This document shows positions 35,719 to 45,529 of a DNA stretch of 64,000 nucleotides, piece after piece (the first letter of the stretch is position 1; the number at the start of each line of letters is the position of its first letter). A program made the translations under genes and the position numbers. The DNA is from Myxococcaceae bacterium. GTDB lineage: Bacteria; Myxococcota; Myxococcia; Myxococcales; Myxococcaceae. The stretch is taken from the NCBI GenBank assembly GCA_016793095.1, contig JAEUJQ010000061.1, positions 62,001 through 126,000 of the forward strand, read 5' to 3'. The notes under the pieces are model-generated. The model had not been told where the DNA came from. It saw only the letters and a program-made list of their open reading frames with translations, and ran no database searches.

Positions 35719-37167
35719 TCAGCGCCCCACGCTCATCGGCGACAGGAACTTCAGCGGCTGCTTCTTCACCGTCCCGGAGCGGGAGTCGGTGATCTCGATC
35801 GTCAGCTCGAGCGGCCCCGTCACCAGCTCCTTCTTGATCGACACCACCACCGGCACGCGCGTGTTCGCCAGTGACGCCAGCTCGACATCGGGCGTGCCGA
35901 TCACCGCGTCGATGGCCACCGGGCCGGAGATGCTGACGTGGAAGGTCGAGGGCTCGGGGTTCTTGTTGACGAGGTGGATCTCGAACGGGTTCCGCACCAC
36001 CTCGCCATCGACGATGAAGGGGTTCGAGCCCTTCGTGCGGATCACGTTGGACTCGAAGGGCGTGCGGGTCACGAGGCTGACGCCGAGGGTCGTCAGCGCG
36101 AGGCCGGTGATCGCCGTGTAGACCATCAGGCGGGGCCTCACGATCTTCCGCTTCTTGCCGAGCAGCTCGTTGTGGGACGCGAAGCCGATGAGGCCGGTGG
36201 GCTTCTTCACCTTCGTCATCACGTCGTCGCAGGCGTCGATGCACTGCAGGCAGGCGAGGCACTCCATCTGCAGCCCGTTGCGAATGTCGATGCCCGTGGG
36301 GCAGACGGCGACGCAGCGGTTGCAGTCGACACAGTCGCCGCGCGGCTGGCCGGCGCCCTTCGCGAGCCGGCCCCGGGGCTCACCGCGCTGCTCGAAGTAC
36401 GAGACGGTCACCGAGTCCTTGTCGTGCAGCACCGACTGGAGCCGACCGTAGGGGCACAACACGACGCAGAACTGCTCCCGGAACCAGGTGAAGTTGAACA
36501 TCAAGATGCCGGTGAAGCCCATCACCAGGAAGAAGGCCTCGACGTGCTTCGAGGGCCCTTCGACGATCATGTCGAGGAACTCGCGCGGCCCCACGAAGAT
36601 CGCCGCCGCGGCGTGCGCGATGTTCAGCGAGACGAAGAGGAAGACGGTGTACTTGGCGAGCCGGAGCGCGACCTTCTTCGCGGTCCACGGGGCGGCGTCG
36701 AGCTTGAGGCGCTGCTCGCGGCCGCCCTCGAGGAAGCGCTCGATGGGTCGGTAGACGCCTTCGAGGAAGACGGTCTGCGGGCACGCCCACCCGCACCACA
36801 CCCGGCCGCGCCACGCCGTCACCGCCAGCAGGCCGAAGACGAAGGCCAGCGCGAGCAGCAGCACCATCCAGAAGTCCTGCGCGTTGAACGTCTCGCCGAA
36901 CAGGTAGAACCGGCGCGTCGAGACCTCGAGCTGGATGGCGGGCTTCCCGCCGATCTTCACCAGCGGCATCAACACGTAGAAGGCGACGAGCACGGCGAAG
37001 ACGATCCGCCTCCACGTCAGCCACCGCCCCTTCACGTCGGCGGGGTGCACCTTGATCCGCGACCCATCGGCCCTCATCGTCGCCAGGGTCGACGGGGGCA
37101 CGTGGAACGGCAGCTCGGGTTCCGGGGGGCCAGGATCGTTCGGCTGAACGGGCGGAGTTGGCGTCAT
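35719..37167 (-). CDS. ccoG: CcoG, cbb3 oxidase assembly ferredoxin/copper-reducing protein
   Basis: The 482-residue protein is read from ATG 37167; the longer frame is low-complexity. It has membrane helices (about 55-70, 95-115, 165-185, 210-230, 355-375), the motif WRGRVWCGWACPQTVF, two 4Fe-4S-type clusters CVDCNRCVAVCPTGI and ECLACLQCIDACDDV, and a C-terminal FixG_C/Ig-like domain. CcoG (FixG/RdxA) reduces copper for insertion into the CcoN subunit. It is the last gene of the cco cluster, about 150 nt behind ccoP, with a hairpin in the gap. Confidence 0.95.
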   Translation of the reverse strand: MTPTPPVQPNDPGPPEPELPFHVPPSTLATMRADGSRIKVHPADVKGRWLTWRRIVFAVLVAFYVLMPLVKIGGKPAIQLEVSTRRFYLFGETFNAQDFWMVLLLALAFVFGLLAVTAWRGRVWCGWACPQTVFLEGVYRPIERFLEGGREQRLKLDAAPWTAKKVALRLAKYTVFLFVSLNIAHAAAAIFVGPREFLDMIVEGPSKHVEAFFLVMGFTGILMFNFTWFREQFCVVLCPYGRLQSVLHDKDSVTVSYFEQRGEPRGRLAKGAGQPRGDCVDCNRCVAVCPTGIDIRNGLQMECLACLQCIDACDDVMTKVKKPTGLIGFASHNELLGKKRKIVRPRLMVYTAITGLALTTLGVSLVTRTPFESNVIRTKGSNPFIVDGEVVRNPFEIHLVNKNPEPSTFHVSISGPVAIDAVIGTPDVELASLANTRVPVVVSIKKELVTGPLELTIEITDSRSGTVKKQPLKFLSPMSVGR

Positions 37168-37247
37168 GGCTGATCCCGAGCGGGAGTGGACTTCACGAGA
37201 CCCAGATGCGGCAAGGGGGCAACACGGTTCGCTGCTGAAAACACCAC

Positions 37248-37286
37248 GAGCGCACGGGGCGATAAGGCCACCTCCCACGTGCGCTC
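37248..37286 (-). terminator. 9-bp inverted repeat between ccoP and ccoG
   Basis: Arms GAGCGCACG and CGTGCGCTC, perfect over nine bases, enclose 21 bases that can form a smaller inner stem. On the minus strand the hairpin follows the ccoP stop and is itself followed by GTGGTGTTTT. It could be a partial terminator that lowers ccoG expression, or an mRNA processing site. Confidence 0.4.
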
Positions 37287-37314
37287 GTCTCGATGAGGGG
37301 CAGCCGCGAGTGCT

Positions 37315-37857
37315 CTACTCGACCGGGTTGCCCTGGGGCTCCTTGCCGGGCAGGTTCTTCCCGCGAATCGACAGCACGTAGGCCGTCACGTTGCGGGCCT
37401 TGGTGTCGCCGATGACGGCGCCCCAGGCGGGCATGCCCTTGTCGGGGAAGCCCTCGTTCACCGCCTTGAGAATGTCGGTGCCGGTGTTGCCGTGGATCCA
37501 GAACTTGTCGGTGAGGTTCGGCCCGACGAGGCCCTCTCCATTCGGTCCATGGCAGGAGGCGCAGGTCGTCGCGTAGACCTTCTGGCCTTCAGTCACCGAC
37601 TCGGTGTTCGCGGCGAGCGCCACCAGGGCGTCTTCTGAGGTGGGGTTCGCCGCGGCGCGCGCCTTCTTCAGCGCCTCGACGTCGGCCTGGTACTCCTCGG
37701 GCGGGCTCTTGAACGTGTCGGTGGTGTGGTACGCGATCCAGTAGCCGAAGCCGAAGACGATGGTGCCGAAGAGGATCGCCAGCCACCAGTTGGGCAGGTG
37801 GTTGTCCTCTTCGAGAATGTCGTCGTACTTGCGCAGGTTGGGGTTCTCGGAGCTCAC
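37315..37857 (-). CDS. ccoP: CcoP-like cbb3 oxidase subunit III, single haem c
   Basis: The 180-residue protein has an N-terminal CcoP-type segment (YDDILEEDNHLPNWW), one membrane helix (about 25-45) and one cytochrome c domain with C99-type CASCH motif and the methionine ligand in KGMPAWG. Typical CcoP carries two haems and is about 300 residues; this is a short, mono-haem form. It delivers electrons to CcoO. It overlaps ccoQ by four bases. Confidence 0.9.
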   Translation of the reverse strand: MSSENPNLRKYDDILEEDNHLPNWWLAILFGTIVFGFGYWIAYHTTDTFKSPPEEYQADVEALKKARAAANPTSEDALVALAANTESVTEGQKVYATTCASCHGPNGEGLVGPNLTDKFWIHGNTGTDILKAVNEGFPDKGMPAWGAVIGDTKARNVTAYVLSIRGKNLPGKEPQGNPVE

Positions 37858-38036
37858 GGCTTCACCTCCCTTGTCTCATCGTTCACGAGCGGTAGCTGGG
37901 CCATCGGGTCGAAGTCGCCCTTTCGCTTCCAGGCGAACGTTCGCAGCAGCATGAGCGCGAAGGCCGCGAAGAAGAGGCCGAACGCGAACATCGGCAGCGC
38001 GATGGAGTCCATGTTGGCGAAGAACTGCTTGTACAT
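37854..38036 (-). CDS. ccoQ: CcoQ-like small subunit of cbb3 oxidase
   Basis: A 60-residue protein with one membrane helix (about 12-32, SIALPMFAFGLFFAAFALML) and a charged C-terminus. Size, position between ccoNO and ccoP, and topology identify CcoQ (FixQ), which stabilises the complex. Its start ATG 38036 is 2 nt from the ccoNO stop and its end overlaps the ccoP start (ATGA). Confidence 0.88.
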   Translation of the reverse strand: MYKQFFANMDSIALPMFAFGLFFAAFALMLLRTFAWKRKGDFDPMAQLPLVNDETREVKP

Positions 38037-38038
38037 GG

Positions 38039-40462
38039 TCAGCGACCTCCCCCGGTCGCCGCTGGCTGGGCCTCTGGTGCGGCGGCAGGTGCTGGAGGAG
38101 CTGGAGCAGCCGCAGGCGGGGCCTCTGGCGCGGGCGCGGGCGGCGCGACCTCGGTCGTCTTGACGGGCTCGACGCCGTACTTCACGCCCTGATCCCGACC
38201 GAGGCGCTGCAGGTACGCGATGAGCGCGACCATCTCGCTGTCCCATGCCACCGTGACGCCCTGGGCGGCGAGGTCTTTCGAGATCACCTCGCCCTGCAGC
38301 TGCTGGTCGGCCTTCGCGTTCGTGATCTGCTCAGGCGTGTACGGCACGCCCAGCGTCGTCATCAGCTCGAGCTTCTTCGAGCCCAGCTCGACGTCGATCT
38401 TCCCGTCGGCGAGCCACGGGTAGCCGGGCATGTTCGAGCCGGCGCTGGTCGCGCGCGGATCCATCAGGTGCGTGTAGTGCCAGAGGTTCGGGTAGCGGCC
38501 GCCGATGCGGTGCAGATCCGGTCCGGTGCGCTTGGAGCCCCACTGGAACGGGTGGTCGTAGATGAACTCCTCGGCGCGCGAGGCTTCGCCGTAGCGCTGG
38601 TACTCGTCGATCATCGGCCGGATCATCTGCGAGTGACAGACGTAGCAGCCCTCGCGCGTGTAGACGTCACGGCCCTGCTGCTCGAGCGCGGTGTACGGCT
38701 TCTGCGCGCTGCCGGTCGCCGGCACGGCCTGCTTGACGAAGATGGTGGGGAGCAGCTCGGCGACGCCGCCGATCAACACCGAGAGGAGCACGAGCACGGT
38801 GAAGGCCATCGGTCGCCGCTCGATGATGCCGAACCACGAGGGCTTGCCGGCGGCGCGCTCCTTCTTGTTGATGACGTACGCGACCTCACCGATCACCAGC
38901 ACGGCGACGGCGAGGACGATCGCCGGCACGAGGGAGACGAAGACGAAGGCGGTCGCCGCGACGAAGGCGACGATGCTGAACCACATCGGCCGACCGGTGA
39001 CGACGTCAACCACCGTCCCGGCGTCCGGGTCCGGCTTCTCGTCTTCCTTCACGACCTCGGTGCTCGCGACGAGCGCGGTCTTCCCGGCCATCGTCTTGAT
39101 CAGGTTCCAGATCATGATGATGAAGCCCGTGAGGTAGAGCGTGCCGCCGAGGAAGCGCACGATGTACATCGGGCGGATCGCGATCAGCGTCTCGACGAAG
39201 CTCGGGTACGTCAGCGTGCCGTCGGGGTTCCGGGCCTGCCACATGAGGCCCTGGTTGACGCCCGAGATCCACATCGACACCATGTAGAGAACGATGCCGG
39301 CGGTGGCGATCCAGAAGTGGACGTCAGCGGCCTTCTTCGAGGCGAGCTGGGTGCCGTACATCCTGGGAACGAGCCAGTAGAACATGCCGGCCGCCATCAG
39401 GCCGTTCCAGCCGAGCGCGCCGCCGTGCGCGTGGCCGACGATCCAGTCGGTGTAGTGGCCCAGCGCCGACACCGACTTGATGCTGAGCAGCGGGCCCTCG
39501 AAGGTGGACATGCCGTAGAACGTGACGCCGGCGACGAAGAACTTGAGCACCGGATCTTCGCGCACCTTGTTCCACGCGCCGCGCAAGGTGAGCAGGCCGT
39601 TCAGCATGCCGCCCCAGGAAGGCGCCCACAGCATCAGCGAGAACAGCATGCCCAGTGACTGCGCCCAGTCGGGCAGCGCGGTGTAGAGCAGGTGGTGCGG
39701 GCCGGCCCAGATGTACATGAACACCAGGGCCCAGAAGTGCACGATGGAGAGGCGGTACGAGTACACCGGCCGCTCGGCCACCTTCGGCATGAAGTAGTAC
39801 ATGATGCCGAGGATGGGGGTGGTGAGGAAGAAGGCGACGGCGTTGTGGCCGTACCACCACTGCACCAGCGCATCCTGCACGCCCGCGAAGACCGAGTAGC
39901 TCTTGAGCGCGGTGAGCGGCAGCTCGAACGAGTTGACGATGTGCAGCACCGCGACGGTGAGGATCGTCGCGATGTAGAACCAGAGCGCGACGTACAGGTG
40001 CTTCTCGTTCCGCTTCGCGAGCGTCCAGAAGAAGTTGATCGCGAACACCACCCACACGAGCGCGATGGCGATGTCGATGGGCCACTCGAGCTCGGCGTAC
40101 TCCTTCGAGGTGGTGATCCCGAGCGGGAGCGTGATCGCGGCGGCGACGATGATGAGCTGCCAGCCCCAGAAGTGGATCTTCGAGAGCAGGTCCGACGCCA
40201 TGCGCGCGCGGGTCAACCGCTGCGTCGAGTAGTAGACGCCAGCGAACATCATGTTGCCGACGAACGCGAAGATCACCGCGTTGGTGTGGAGCGGGCGCAG
40301 ACGCGAGAAGGTGAGCCACGGCAGGTTGAAGTTCAGCTGCCACCACGCCAGCTGGCTCGCGATGGTGACGCCCACCAGCAGGCCGACGGCGCCGAACAGG
40401 ACCGAGGCGAAGATGAACTGGCGGACGATCTTGTCGTCGTACTCGATGCGTTGGGTCTGCAT
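38039..40462 (-). CDS. ccoNO: CcoN-CcoO fusion, catalytic and mono-haem subunits of cbb3 oxidase
   Basis: The 807-residue protein joins CcoN (about 1-470) and CcoO (about 490-770). CcoN ligands are visible as [12 protein letters not shown] (low-spin haem), [10 protein letters not shown] (CuB), GPHHLLYT, and [13 protein letters not shown] (high-spin haem). CcoO carries [14 protein letters not shown] (haem c) and SNMPGYPW (methionine ligand), with the usual [17 protein letters not shown]. The C-terminus ends in a Pro/Ala-rich stretch. cbb3 oxidase reduces oxygen to water at low oxygen and pumps protons. Fused CcoNO is known in several deltaproteobacterial and Bacteroidetes lineages. It overlaps ccoS by one base. 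Confidence 0.96.
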   Translation of the reverse strand: MQTQRIEYDDKIVRQFIFASVLFGAVGLLVGVTIASQLAWWQLNFNLPWLTFSRLRPLHTNAVIFAFVGNMMFAGVYYSTQRLTRARMASDLLSKIHFWGWQLIIVAAAITLPLGITTSKEYAELEWPIDIAIALVWVVFAINFFWTLAKRNEKHLYVALWFYIATILTVAVLHIVNSFELPLTALKSYSVFAGVQDALVQWWYGHNAVAFFLTTPILGIMYYFMPKVAERPVYSYRLSIVHFWALVFMYIWAGPHHLLYTALPDWAQSLGMLFSLMLWAPSWGGMLNGLLTLRGAWNKVREDPVLKFFVAGVTFYGMSTFEGPLLSIKSVSALGHYTDWIVGHAHGGALGWNGLMAAGMFYWLVPRMYGTQLASKKAADVHFWIATAGIVLYMVSMWISGVNQGLMWQARNPDGTLTYPSFVETLIAIRPMYIVRFLGGTLYLTGFIIMIWNLIKTMAGKTALVASTEVVKEDEKPDPDAGTVVDVVTGRPMWFSIVAFVAATAFVFVSLVPAIVLAVAVLVIGEVAYVINKKERAAGKPSWFGIIERRPMAFTVLVLLSVLIGGVAELLPTIFVKQAVPATGSAQKPYTALEQQGRDVYTREGCYVCHSQMIRPMIDEYQRYGEASRAEEFIYDHPFQWGSKRTGPDLHRIGGRYPNLWHYTHLMDPRATSAGSNMPGYPWLADGKIDVELGSKKLELMTTLGVPYTPEQITNAKADQQLQGEVISKDLAAQGVTVAWDSEMVALIAYLQRLGRDQGVKYGVEPVKTTEVAPPAPAPEAPPAAAPAPPAPAAAPEAQPAATGGGR

Positions 40463-40665
40463 CAGCGGGACTCCCTTGGTGGCGGTGACGGACTGTCGGG
40501 GGTGGACGAAGACGCGGGTGGCGCGAGCTGATCGTCTTCCAGCGGCGCGAGCGAGAGCCGCTCGGTGTGCTCGAAGGTCCGCGATTTCACGGTGAAGACG
40601 AACAGCACCACGGAGCCGAGGACGAGCATCAGGCTCACGAAGACCTGCAGCACCATCACGTTCAT
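40462..40665 (-). CDS. ccoS: CcoS-like cbb3 maturation protein
   Basis: A 67-residue protein with an N-terminal membrane helix ([20 protein letters not shown]) followed by a polar segment with acidic and proline-rich residues. Position between ccoI and ccoNO and the size fit CcoS, needed for insertion of redox cofactors in the oxidase. The tail is longer and more proline-rich than usual. It overlaps ccoI by four bases. Confidence 0.8.
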   Translation of the reverse strand: MNVMVLQVFVSLMLVLGSVVLFVFTVKSRTFEHTERLSLAPLEDDQLAPPASSSTPDSPSPPPRESR

Positions 40666-43127
40666 GGCTGTGCTCCCACCGCGAGGCGCGAGTTCTGCGT
40701 CACCGCTTTGTCAGCTGCAGATGCTGCGCGCGCGGAGGCCTTGAGACCGACAATGGTGATGACAAGGAGTGTCAAAGTGCTCGCTGGCATCGTGATCGCC
40801 GCCAGCAGGGGCGACATCTTCCCCAGCAGGGCGAGGCCGATGGCGAAGGCGTTGTAGGTCAGGCTCACGGTCAGCACCTTTTTGACGACGGCGCGCAGGT
40901 GCGTCGCGCGTGCCAGCGACTCCTTGATCGGTGCCAGCCCCTCGCCGATGAGGAAGAAGTCGCTGCGGGCGGGCATGACGGGCCGGTCGATGGCGGGCGT
41001 GCCGGCAATCAGCGCGCGCTCGAAGGCCAGGGCGTCGTTCACACCATCTCCGAGATAGAGGGTGTCGCGCGCGTCGAGCTTCGCCACCAGGTCCGCCTTC
41101 TGCTCAGGGCGCTGTCCGCCGATCGCGCGCTCGCGGGGGACTCCGAGGGTTGCGGCGAGGGCCTCGACCTTCGCGGGCTGGTCGCCGCTGATGAGCCACA
41201 CCTCGTGTCCCTGCTCGGCAAGGCCGGTGAGCTCTCGCGCGGCGTCGGGACGAAGGGCCTCGCGGGTCTCGAGGCGAACGACGAGCCTGCCCTCGCACGA
41301 CAGCAGCGTGGCGGAGTCGGTCGATCCCTCGACAGCCCAGCTCGCGCGACCCAGCCGCCACACGCCGTCAGGCCGGCGCCACTCCATGCCCTGCCCGCGC
41401 ACCTCCTCGACCCTCGCGAGCAGCTGGTAGCGGGGGCCGGAGCGCTCGAGCGCGCGGGTGATGGCGCCCGCGACCGGGTGGCTGGAGCGGACGGCGAGGT
41501 TCCACGCCACGTCACGCGCGGCCTCGTTCAAGCCGTCGAGCACACGCAGGTCGGCGAGCTCGAGGCGGCCGAGCGTGAGGGTCCCCGTCTTGTCGAACAG
41601 CACCTTCTTCACGCGCAGGAGCCGATCGAGCAGATCCGGCGAGCGCACGAAGAACCCCGCCCGTCGCAGGTGGGTCTGGGTGATCTCGTACGCGAGCGGA
41701 ATCGCGATGCCGATGGCGCACGGGCAGGTGATCACCAGCAGCGACGCGGCGACGTTCACCGCCTCGTCGAAGCTCGACGGCAGCCACACGATGAAGCCGG
41801 CCGACGACACCAGCAGCACCTTGACGACCCAGCGTCGCGCGAGGTCGTTCCAGAGCTGGTGGTGCTCGGGTGCCTTCCCTTCCCGCGCCGGGGGTTGGCG
41901 GAGCAGCTGCACCAGCGGCGAGGCGGTGAAGTCGGTGCGGGCGCTGACGTGGAAGGCGGTGTGCCCGGCGTTGAAGCTCCCGGCAGGCACCTCGGCCCCC
42001 TTCGCGAGCACGCGCGCCTTCGACTCACCGGTGATCCAGTCGGTGCTGACGTGGGCGCCCTCGTCGAGCAGCAGCGCGTCGACCGGCACGACGTCGCCAG
42101 GCGCAACCAGCAGGACGTCGTCGGTGACGATGAGCGGAGCCTTCACCGGCACCAGACGCTCCCCGACGATCTTCCGCACCACCAGCCCGTCGGCGCCGTC
42201 GTCGTCGAGCAGGAAGCGGCGGTTCCGCTCGAGCAGGCGCTCCTGGAGGAAGCGCCCGAGCAGCATCAGGGTGATGAAGGTGTTGAGGGTGTCGAAGTAC
42301 GTGAGATCGCCGCGGCCGGTGCGCATCTGCACCAGTGACATCGCGTAGACGAGCGCGATGCCGACGGCGATGGGCAGATCGAGGTGCAGCATCCCGCTCT
42401 TGAGGCCGCGCCAGGCCGCGTTGAAGAACGGCCAGCCGCCCACCAGCACCGTCACCGTCGAGAGCGCGAGCGACAGCCGCGAGAAGAGCTGGAAGATGCC
42501 TTCAGCGTCCGGGGCGAGCCCGAAGTAGAAGCTCACTGAGAAAAGCATCACGTTGATGGTGATGGCCGCCGAGATGCCCAGGCGGAGCGGCAGCTCGATG
42601 GACCTCTTCGACGCCTCCTTCCGCGCGGGGCCGAACTGGTACCCGAAGGCCTCGACGTCCTTCAGCCACTGGACGAGGCCCTGGCTGCCCTTCTTGAAGT
42701 GGAGGCGCACCTTCCCGAGGGCGGGGTTCACCACGATGTCAGCGGCGCCCGGTTGGCGCTTCCACGTCTCGTTCATCAACCACACACAGGCCGCGCAGTG
42801 GACGCCCTGGACGTCGAGGTTGAGGGTGCACACCTCTCCAGCGCTCGCCTCCGCCTGAGCGAGGAGCGGCTCCAGCCAGGTGTGCGAACGGGCCGTCGGG
42901 GTCGTCGCGACGGGCGACACGTCGCCTCGCGCGAGCTCGTAGTACCGGCCCAGCCCCTGCTCGAGCAGCAAATCGTGCACGGCCTCGCAGCCGCGACAGC
43001 AGAAGCGTGCATTTACTGCGTCGGGCGGAACGGCCGTACCGCAATGCAGGCACTTCTGCGCTTGAGGAGGGACAAGTGCTTGGCCTGAGGCGGAGTTCAC
43101 GCGGGCGCGGCGTGCTGCAGACGGCAT
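40662..43127 (-). CDS. ccoI: CcoI, copper-exporting P-type ATPase for cbb3 assembly
   Basis: The 821-residue protein is read from ATG 43127. It begins with a CLHCG...FCCRGC cysteine cluster and a heavy-metal-associated domain ([13 protein letters not shown]), followed by eight or so membrane helices, the copper-site TCPCAIG, the phosphorylation motif [18 protein letters not shown] and HP in SSHPVAGA. This is the FixI/CcoI type of Cu ATPase that supplies copper for cbb3 oxidase. It is first in the cluster. The first codon lies next to the divergent transporter, so the true start could be an alternative GTG at 43100. Confidence 0.93.
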   Translation of the reverse strand: MPSAARRARVNSASGQALVPPQAQKCLHCGTAVPPDAVNARFCCRGCEAVHDLLLEQGLGRYYELARGDVSPVATTPTARSHTWLEPLLAQAEASAGEVCTLNLDVQGVHCAACVWLMNETWKRQPGAADIVVNPALGKVRLHFKKGSQGLVQWLKDVEAFGYQFGPARKEASKRSIELPLRLGISAAITINVMLFSVSFYFGLAPDAEGIFQLFSRLSLALSTVTVLVGGWPFFNAAWRGLKSGMLHLDLPIAVGIALVYAMSLVQMRTGRGDLTYFDTLNTFITLMLLGRFLQERLLERNRRFLLDDDGADGLVVRKIVGERLVPVKAPLIVTDDVLLVAPGDVVPVDALLLDEGAHVSTDWITGESKARVLAKGAEVPAGSFNAGHTAFHVSARTDFTASPLVQLLRQPPAREGKAPEHHQLWNDLARRWVVKVLLVSSAGFIVWLPSSFDEAVNVAASLLVITCPCAIGIAIPLAYEITQTHLRRAGFFVRSPDLLDRLLRVKKVLFDKTGTLTLGRLELADLRVLDGLNEAARDVAWNLAVRSSHPVAGAITRALERSGPRYQLLARVEEVRGQGMEWRRPDGVWRLGRASWAVEGSTDSATLLSCEGRLVVRLETREALRPDAARELTGLAEQGHEVWLISGDQPAKVEALAATLGVPRERAIGGQRPEQKADLVAKLDARDTLYLGDGVNDALAFERALIAGTPAIDRPVMPARSDFFLIGEGLAPIKESLARATHLRAVVKKVLTVSLTYNAFAIGLALLGKMSPLLAAITMPASTLTLLVITIVGLKASARAASAADKAVTQNSRLAVGAQP

Positions 43128-43149
43128 GCCCGTTGAACGAGGCGGCGGG

Positions 43150-43818
43150 GTGGACTCTCCGCTGCTGATCGCCGGTGCCTCGAGCGCGCTGATCGCGGGC
43201 GCGACCGGGAGCCTGCACTGCGCGCTCATGTGTGGGCCGCTGGCGTGCGCGAGCCTGCCCTCGGCGGGAACCTCTCGTCGCGTCGCCGCGGTGAGCTGGA
43301 ACGTGGGTCGGCTGGCAGGCTACGTCGCGGTCGGCGCCGCGCTCGGGCTCGCCGGCAGCGGCGTGTCGCGCGCCCTCACCTTCTCCATCGCCTCCTGGCT
43401 CCCCTGGGTGATGGCGGCGGGGCTGATCGCGACCGCCCTCGAGCTCGGCCGACATCTCCAGCCGCTACCGGGCGTCGTCCAGGTGTCGAGGGCATTGGTG
43501 CGCGCAGGAGCGCGGCTGGGCCCCGCCCGTCGCAGCTTCGTGATGGGCCTCGCGACGCCGTTCCTGCCGTGCGGGTTGCTGTACGGCGTCTTCCTCGCGG
43601 CGATCGCCACCTCGAGCGTCACCGGCGGCGCTGCGCTCATGGGCGCGTTTGCCCTCGGCGCCATGCCTGCGCTGGGCCTCACGCAGGCGGGCGCTCACCT
43701 CGGGGCGCGGTGGCCGAACCTCGCCTGGGCGCTGCGCAAGGCGGTGCCCCTCGCCGCCGCTGCGGTCCTCATCTGGCGCGCGGTGCTCGCCGCGACCCAG
43801 GGCCCCGCCTGCGACTGA
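43150..43818 (+). CDS. TauE/SafE-like (COG2836) membrane protein linked to cbb3 oxidase
   Basis: A 222-residue protein with about six membrane helices and the motifs GSLHCALMCGP and ATPFLPCGLLYG, whose cysteines and histidine are conserved in COG2836 proteins that accompany cbb3 genes and are suggested to handle copper or thiols. I place the start at GTG 43150 because GAGG lies 7 nt upstream; an ATG at 43126 overlaps the ccoI start codon on the other strand. It is divergently oriented from the cco operon. Confidence 0.85.
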   Translation: MDSPLLIAGASSALIAGATGSLHCALMCGPLACASLPSAGTSRRVAAVSWNVGRLAGYVAVGAALGLAGSGVSRALTFSIASWLPWVMAAGLIATALELGRHLQPLPGVVQVSRALVRAGARLGPARRSFVMGLATPFLPCGLLYGVFLAAIATSSVTGGAALMGAFALGAMPALGLTQAGAHLGARWPNLAWALRKAVPLAAAAVLIWRAVLAATQGPACD

Positions 43819-43827
43819 GCCTGGCGA

Positions 43828-43853
43828 GGGAGCCGGATTGCCCGGACGCTCCC
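43828..43853 (+). terminator. Hairpin behind the SafE-like gene
   Basis: Arms GGGAGC and GCTCCC flank a smaller inner CGG/CCG stem, ten bases behind the stop codon. No T run follows, so it may act as a transcript-end stabiliser or a factor-dependent terminator. Confidence 0.3.
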
Positions 43854-44008
43854 CCGCAACCGGTGCCCGGTGATCGGCTCGTCATCGGGTGGCGAGGCCC
43901 AGCGGAGGCTCAGCGGCGGAGGCGGGCGGAGGCCGGGAGACACGCGACCTCGTGGCGTCGCCAGCCGGCGCGCACCCGCGCGCTTTGGGGGTAGAGTCGC
44001 AGCCCTTC

Positions 44009-45529
44009 ATGGAGGGCCACCTCGACCCTGCGCAGTTCCACGGCTTCGTCAGCGGCACGCTGAGCCTCGTCGAGCGCGACGCCGCGGTGCTTCACCTCGA
44101 CCGCTGCGCACGCTGCCGGCAGCTCCTCTCCGCGCTGGCGAGCGGGCCCGGCGACGAGGACCCCGCCAGGACGCTCGACGGGAGCCCGCCCGAGGGGCTC
44201 GAGGCCGTGCTGCCTCCGCGTCGGGCTGAGCCAGGACGGAAGCTCCTCGACATCTCCGACACCACCGCGCCCGACGCGAGTCACCTCGTGCCCACCCAGG
44301 AGAGCGCGCCGGTGAAGCGCCAGGCGCCGCTCGACGCCCCGCCGCTCCCTCCGTCCGATCGGCTCATCGGCCAGCGCCTCGGCGACTACGTGGTGCAGGA
44401 GCTGATCGCCAAAGGCGGCATGGGCGCCGTCTACCGCGGCGTGCAGCCGCTGATCGGCAAGCAGGTGGCCATCAAGGTGCTGCTCACACCCGGTCCCGAG
44501 GAGCTCCAGTACGCGCAGCGCATGCTCGAGGAGGCCCGCACCGTCAACGCCATCGGCCACCCGAACATCATCGACATCTTCAACTTCGGTGAGCTGCCCG
44601 ACGGCCGGCCCTGGCTGGTGATGGAGTACCTCGACGGCCTGTCGGTGAGCCAATGGGTCCGCGCACGCACCGAGCCGGAGCCGCCCACCGGCCGCATCAT
44701 CCAGATCCTCGAGCAGATCTGCGCGGCGCTCGAGGCGGTGCACGCGGTCGGCGTGGTCCACCGCGATCTGAAGCCGGCGAACGTCATGCTCATGAACCTG
44801 GCGGCGCCGCTGCCACGCGTGAAGGTGCTCGACTTCGGCTTCGCGAAGAGCCGCGACGCGACGCTGCGAACCTCGCCGGACATGGTGCTGGGAACGCCGG
44901 GCTACATGTCTCCCGAGCAGATCCAGGCGCACGGCGCCACCGCGCAGAGCGATCTCTACGCGCTGGGCCTCGTCGCGTACTTCATGCTCACCGGCCTCGA
45001 CGCCTACGCAGACAAGAGCCCCATCGCCGTGCTGCAGCTGCAGCTCCAGAAGGAGCCGGCCTCGCTCCGCGGCCGACCGGGAATCCCCGACGCGCTGGCG
45101 CAGCTGGTCGCGGACCTCACGCGCATCTCGCCTTCCTTGAGACCCCCGACGGCGAGGGCTGTCCGGGAGCGCCTCGAGGCCATCGCGGCGGGCGTCGTGC
45201 CCTCGACGGCCCCCTCAGACGTGATCACCGTGAAGGACGAGCCGCCAGCGCCGCCGCCCTCGGTGGCCGAGGCGAAGCGTCCCACGCACAAGGACCGCCC
45301 CCAGCGTCCACCCGACCTGGACAAGACCGAGCCCGAGCGGGAAGCCTTCGTGCCGGGCGCGCCGACGGCGCTCGAGAGCGCGGTGGACGAGGCGCTCGCC
45401 GCGGCGTCGCGATCGCCGGACCTCTCGAAGTCGCAGCTCCACTCGGTGCGCTCGACGCGCTGGCCGTACGTGCTGGCCGTGGTCCTCGCCTCCGCGCTCG
45501 GCGTCGGGGCGTGGCTCGCGCTACGGTGA
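44009..45529 (+). CDS. Ser/Thr protein kinase with N-terminal zinc-finger (ZAS-like) domain
   Basis: The 506-residue protein is read from ATG 44009. The N-terminal 45 residues contain H29-L-D-R-C33-A-R-C36 (HxxxCxxC), the zinc-binding motif of putative anti-sigma factor domains. The kinase domain (about 120-385) has AKGGMGAVYRG, catalytic lysine K156 (VAIKVL), HRDLKPANV with D253, DFG and SPEQ. A Pro-rich stretch precedes a C-terminal membrane helix (VLAVVLASALGVGAWLAL). Its 3' end overlaps that of the sigma-factor gene on the other strand by nine bases. A zinc-finger kinase beside a sigma factor suggests, but does not prove, a regulatory pair. Confidence 0.93.
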   Translation: MEGHLDPAQFHGFVSGTLSLVERDAAVLHLDRCARCRQLLSALASGPGDEDPARTLDGSPPEGLEAVLPPRRAEPGRKLLDISDTTAPDASHLVPTQESAPVKRQAPLDAPPLPPSDRLIGQRLGDYVVQELIAKGGMGAVYRGVQPLIGKQVAIKVLLTPGPEELQYAQRMLEEARTVNAIGHPNIIDIFNFGELPDGRPWLVMEYLDGLSVSQWVRARTEPEPPTGRIIQILEQICAALEAVHAVGVVHRDLKPANVMLMNLAAPLPRVKVLDFGFAKSRDATLRTSPDMVLGTPGYMSPEQIQAHGATAQSDLYALGLVAYFMLTGLDAYADKSPIAVLQLQLQKEPASLRGRPGIPDALAQLVADLTRISPSLRPPTARAVRERLEAIAAGVVPSTAPSDVITVKDEPPAPPPSVAEAKRPTHKDRPQRPPDLDKTEPEREAFVPGAPTALESAVDEALAAASRSPDLSKSQLHSVRSTRWPYVLAVVLASALGVGAWLALR

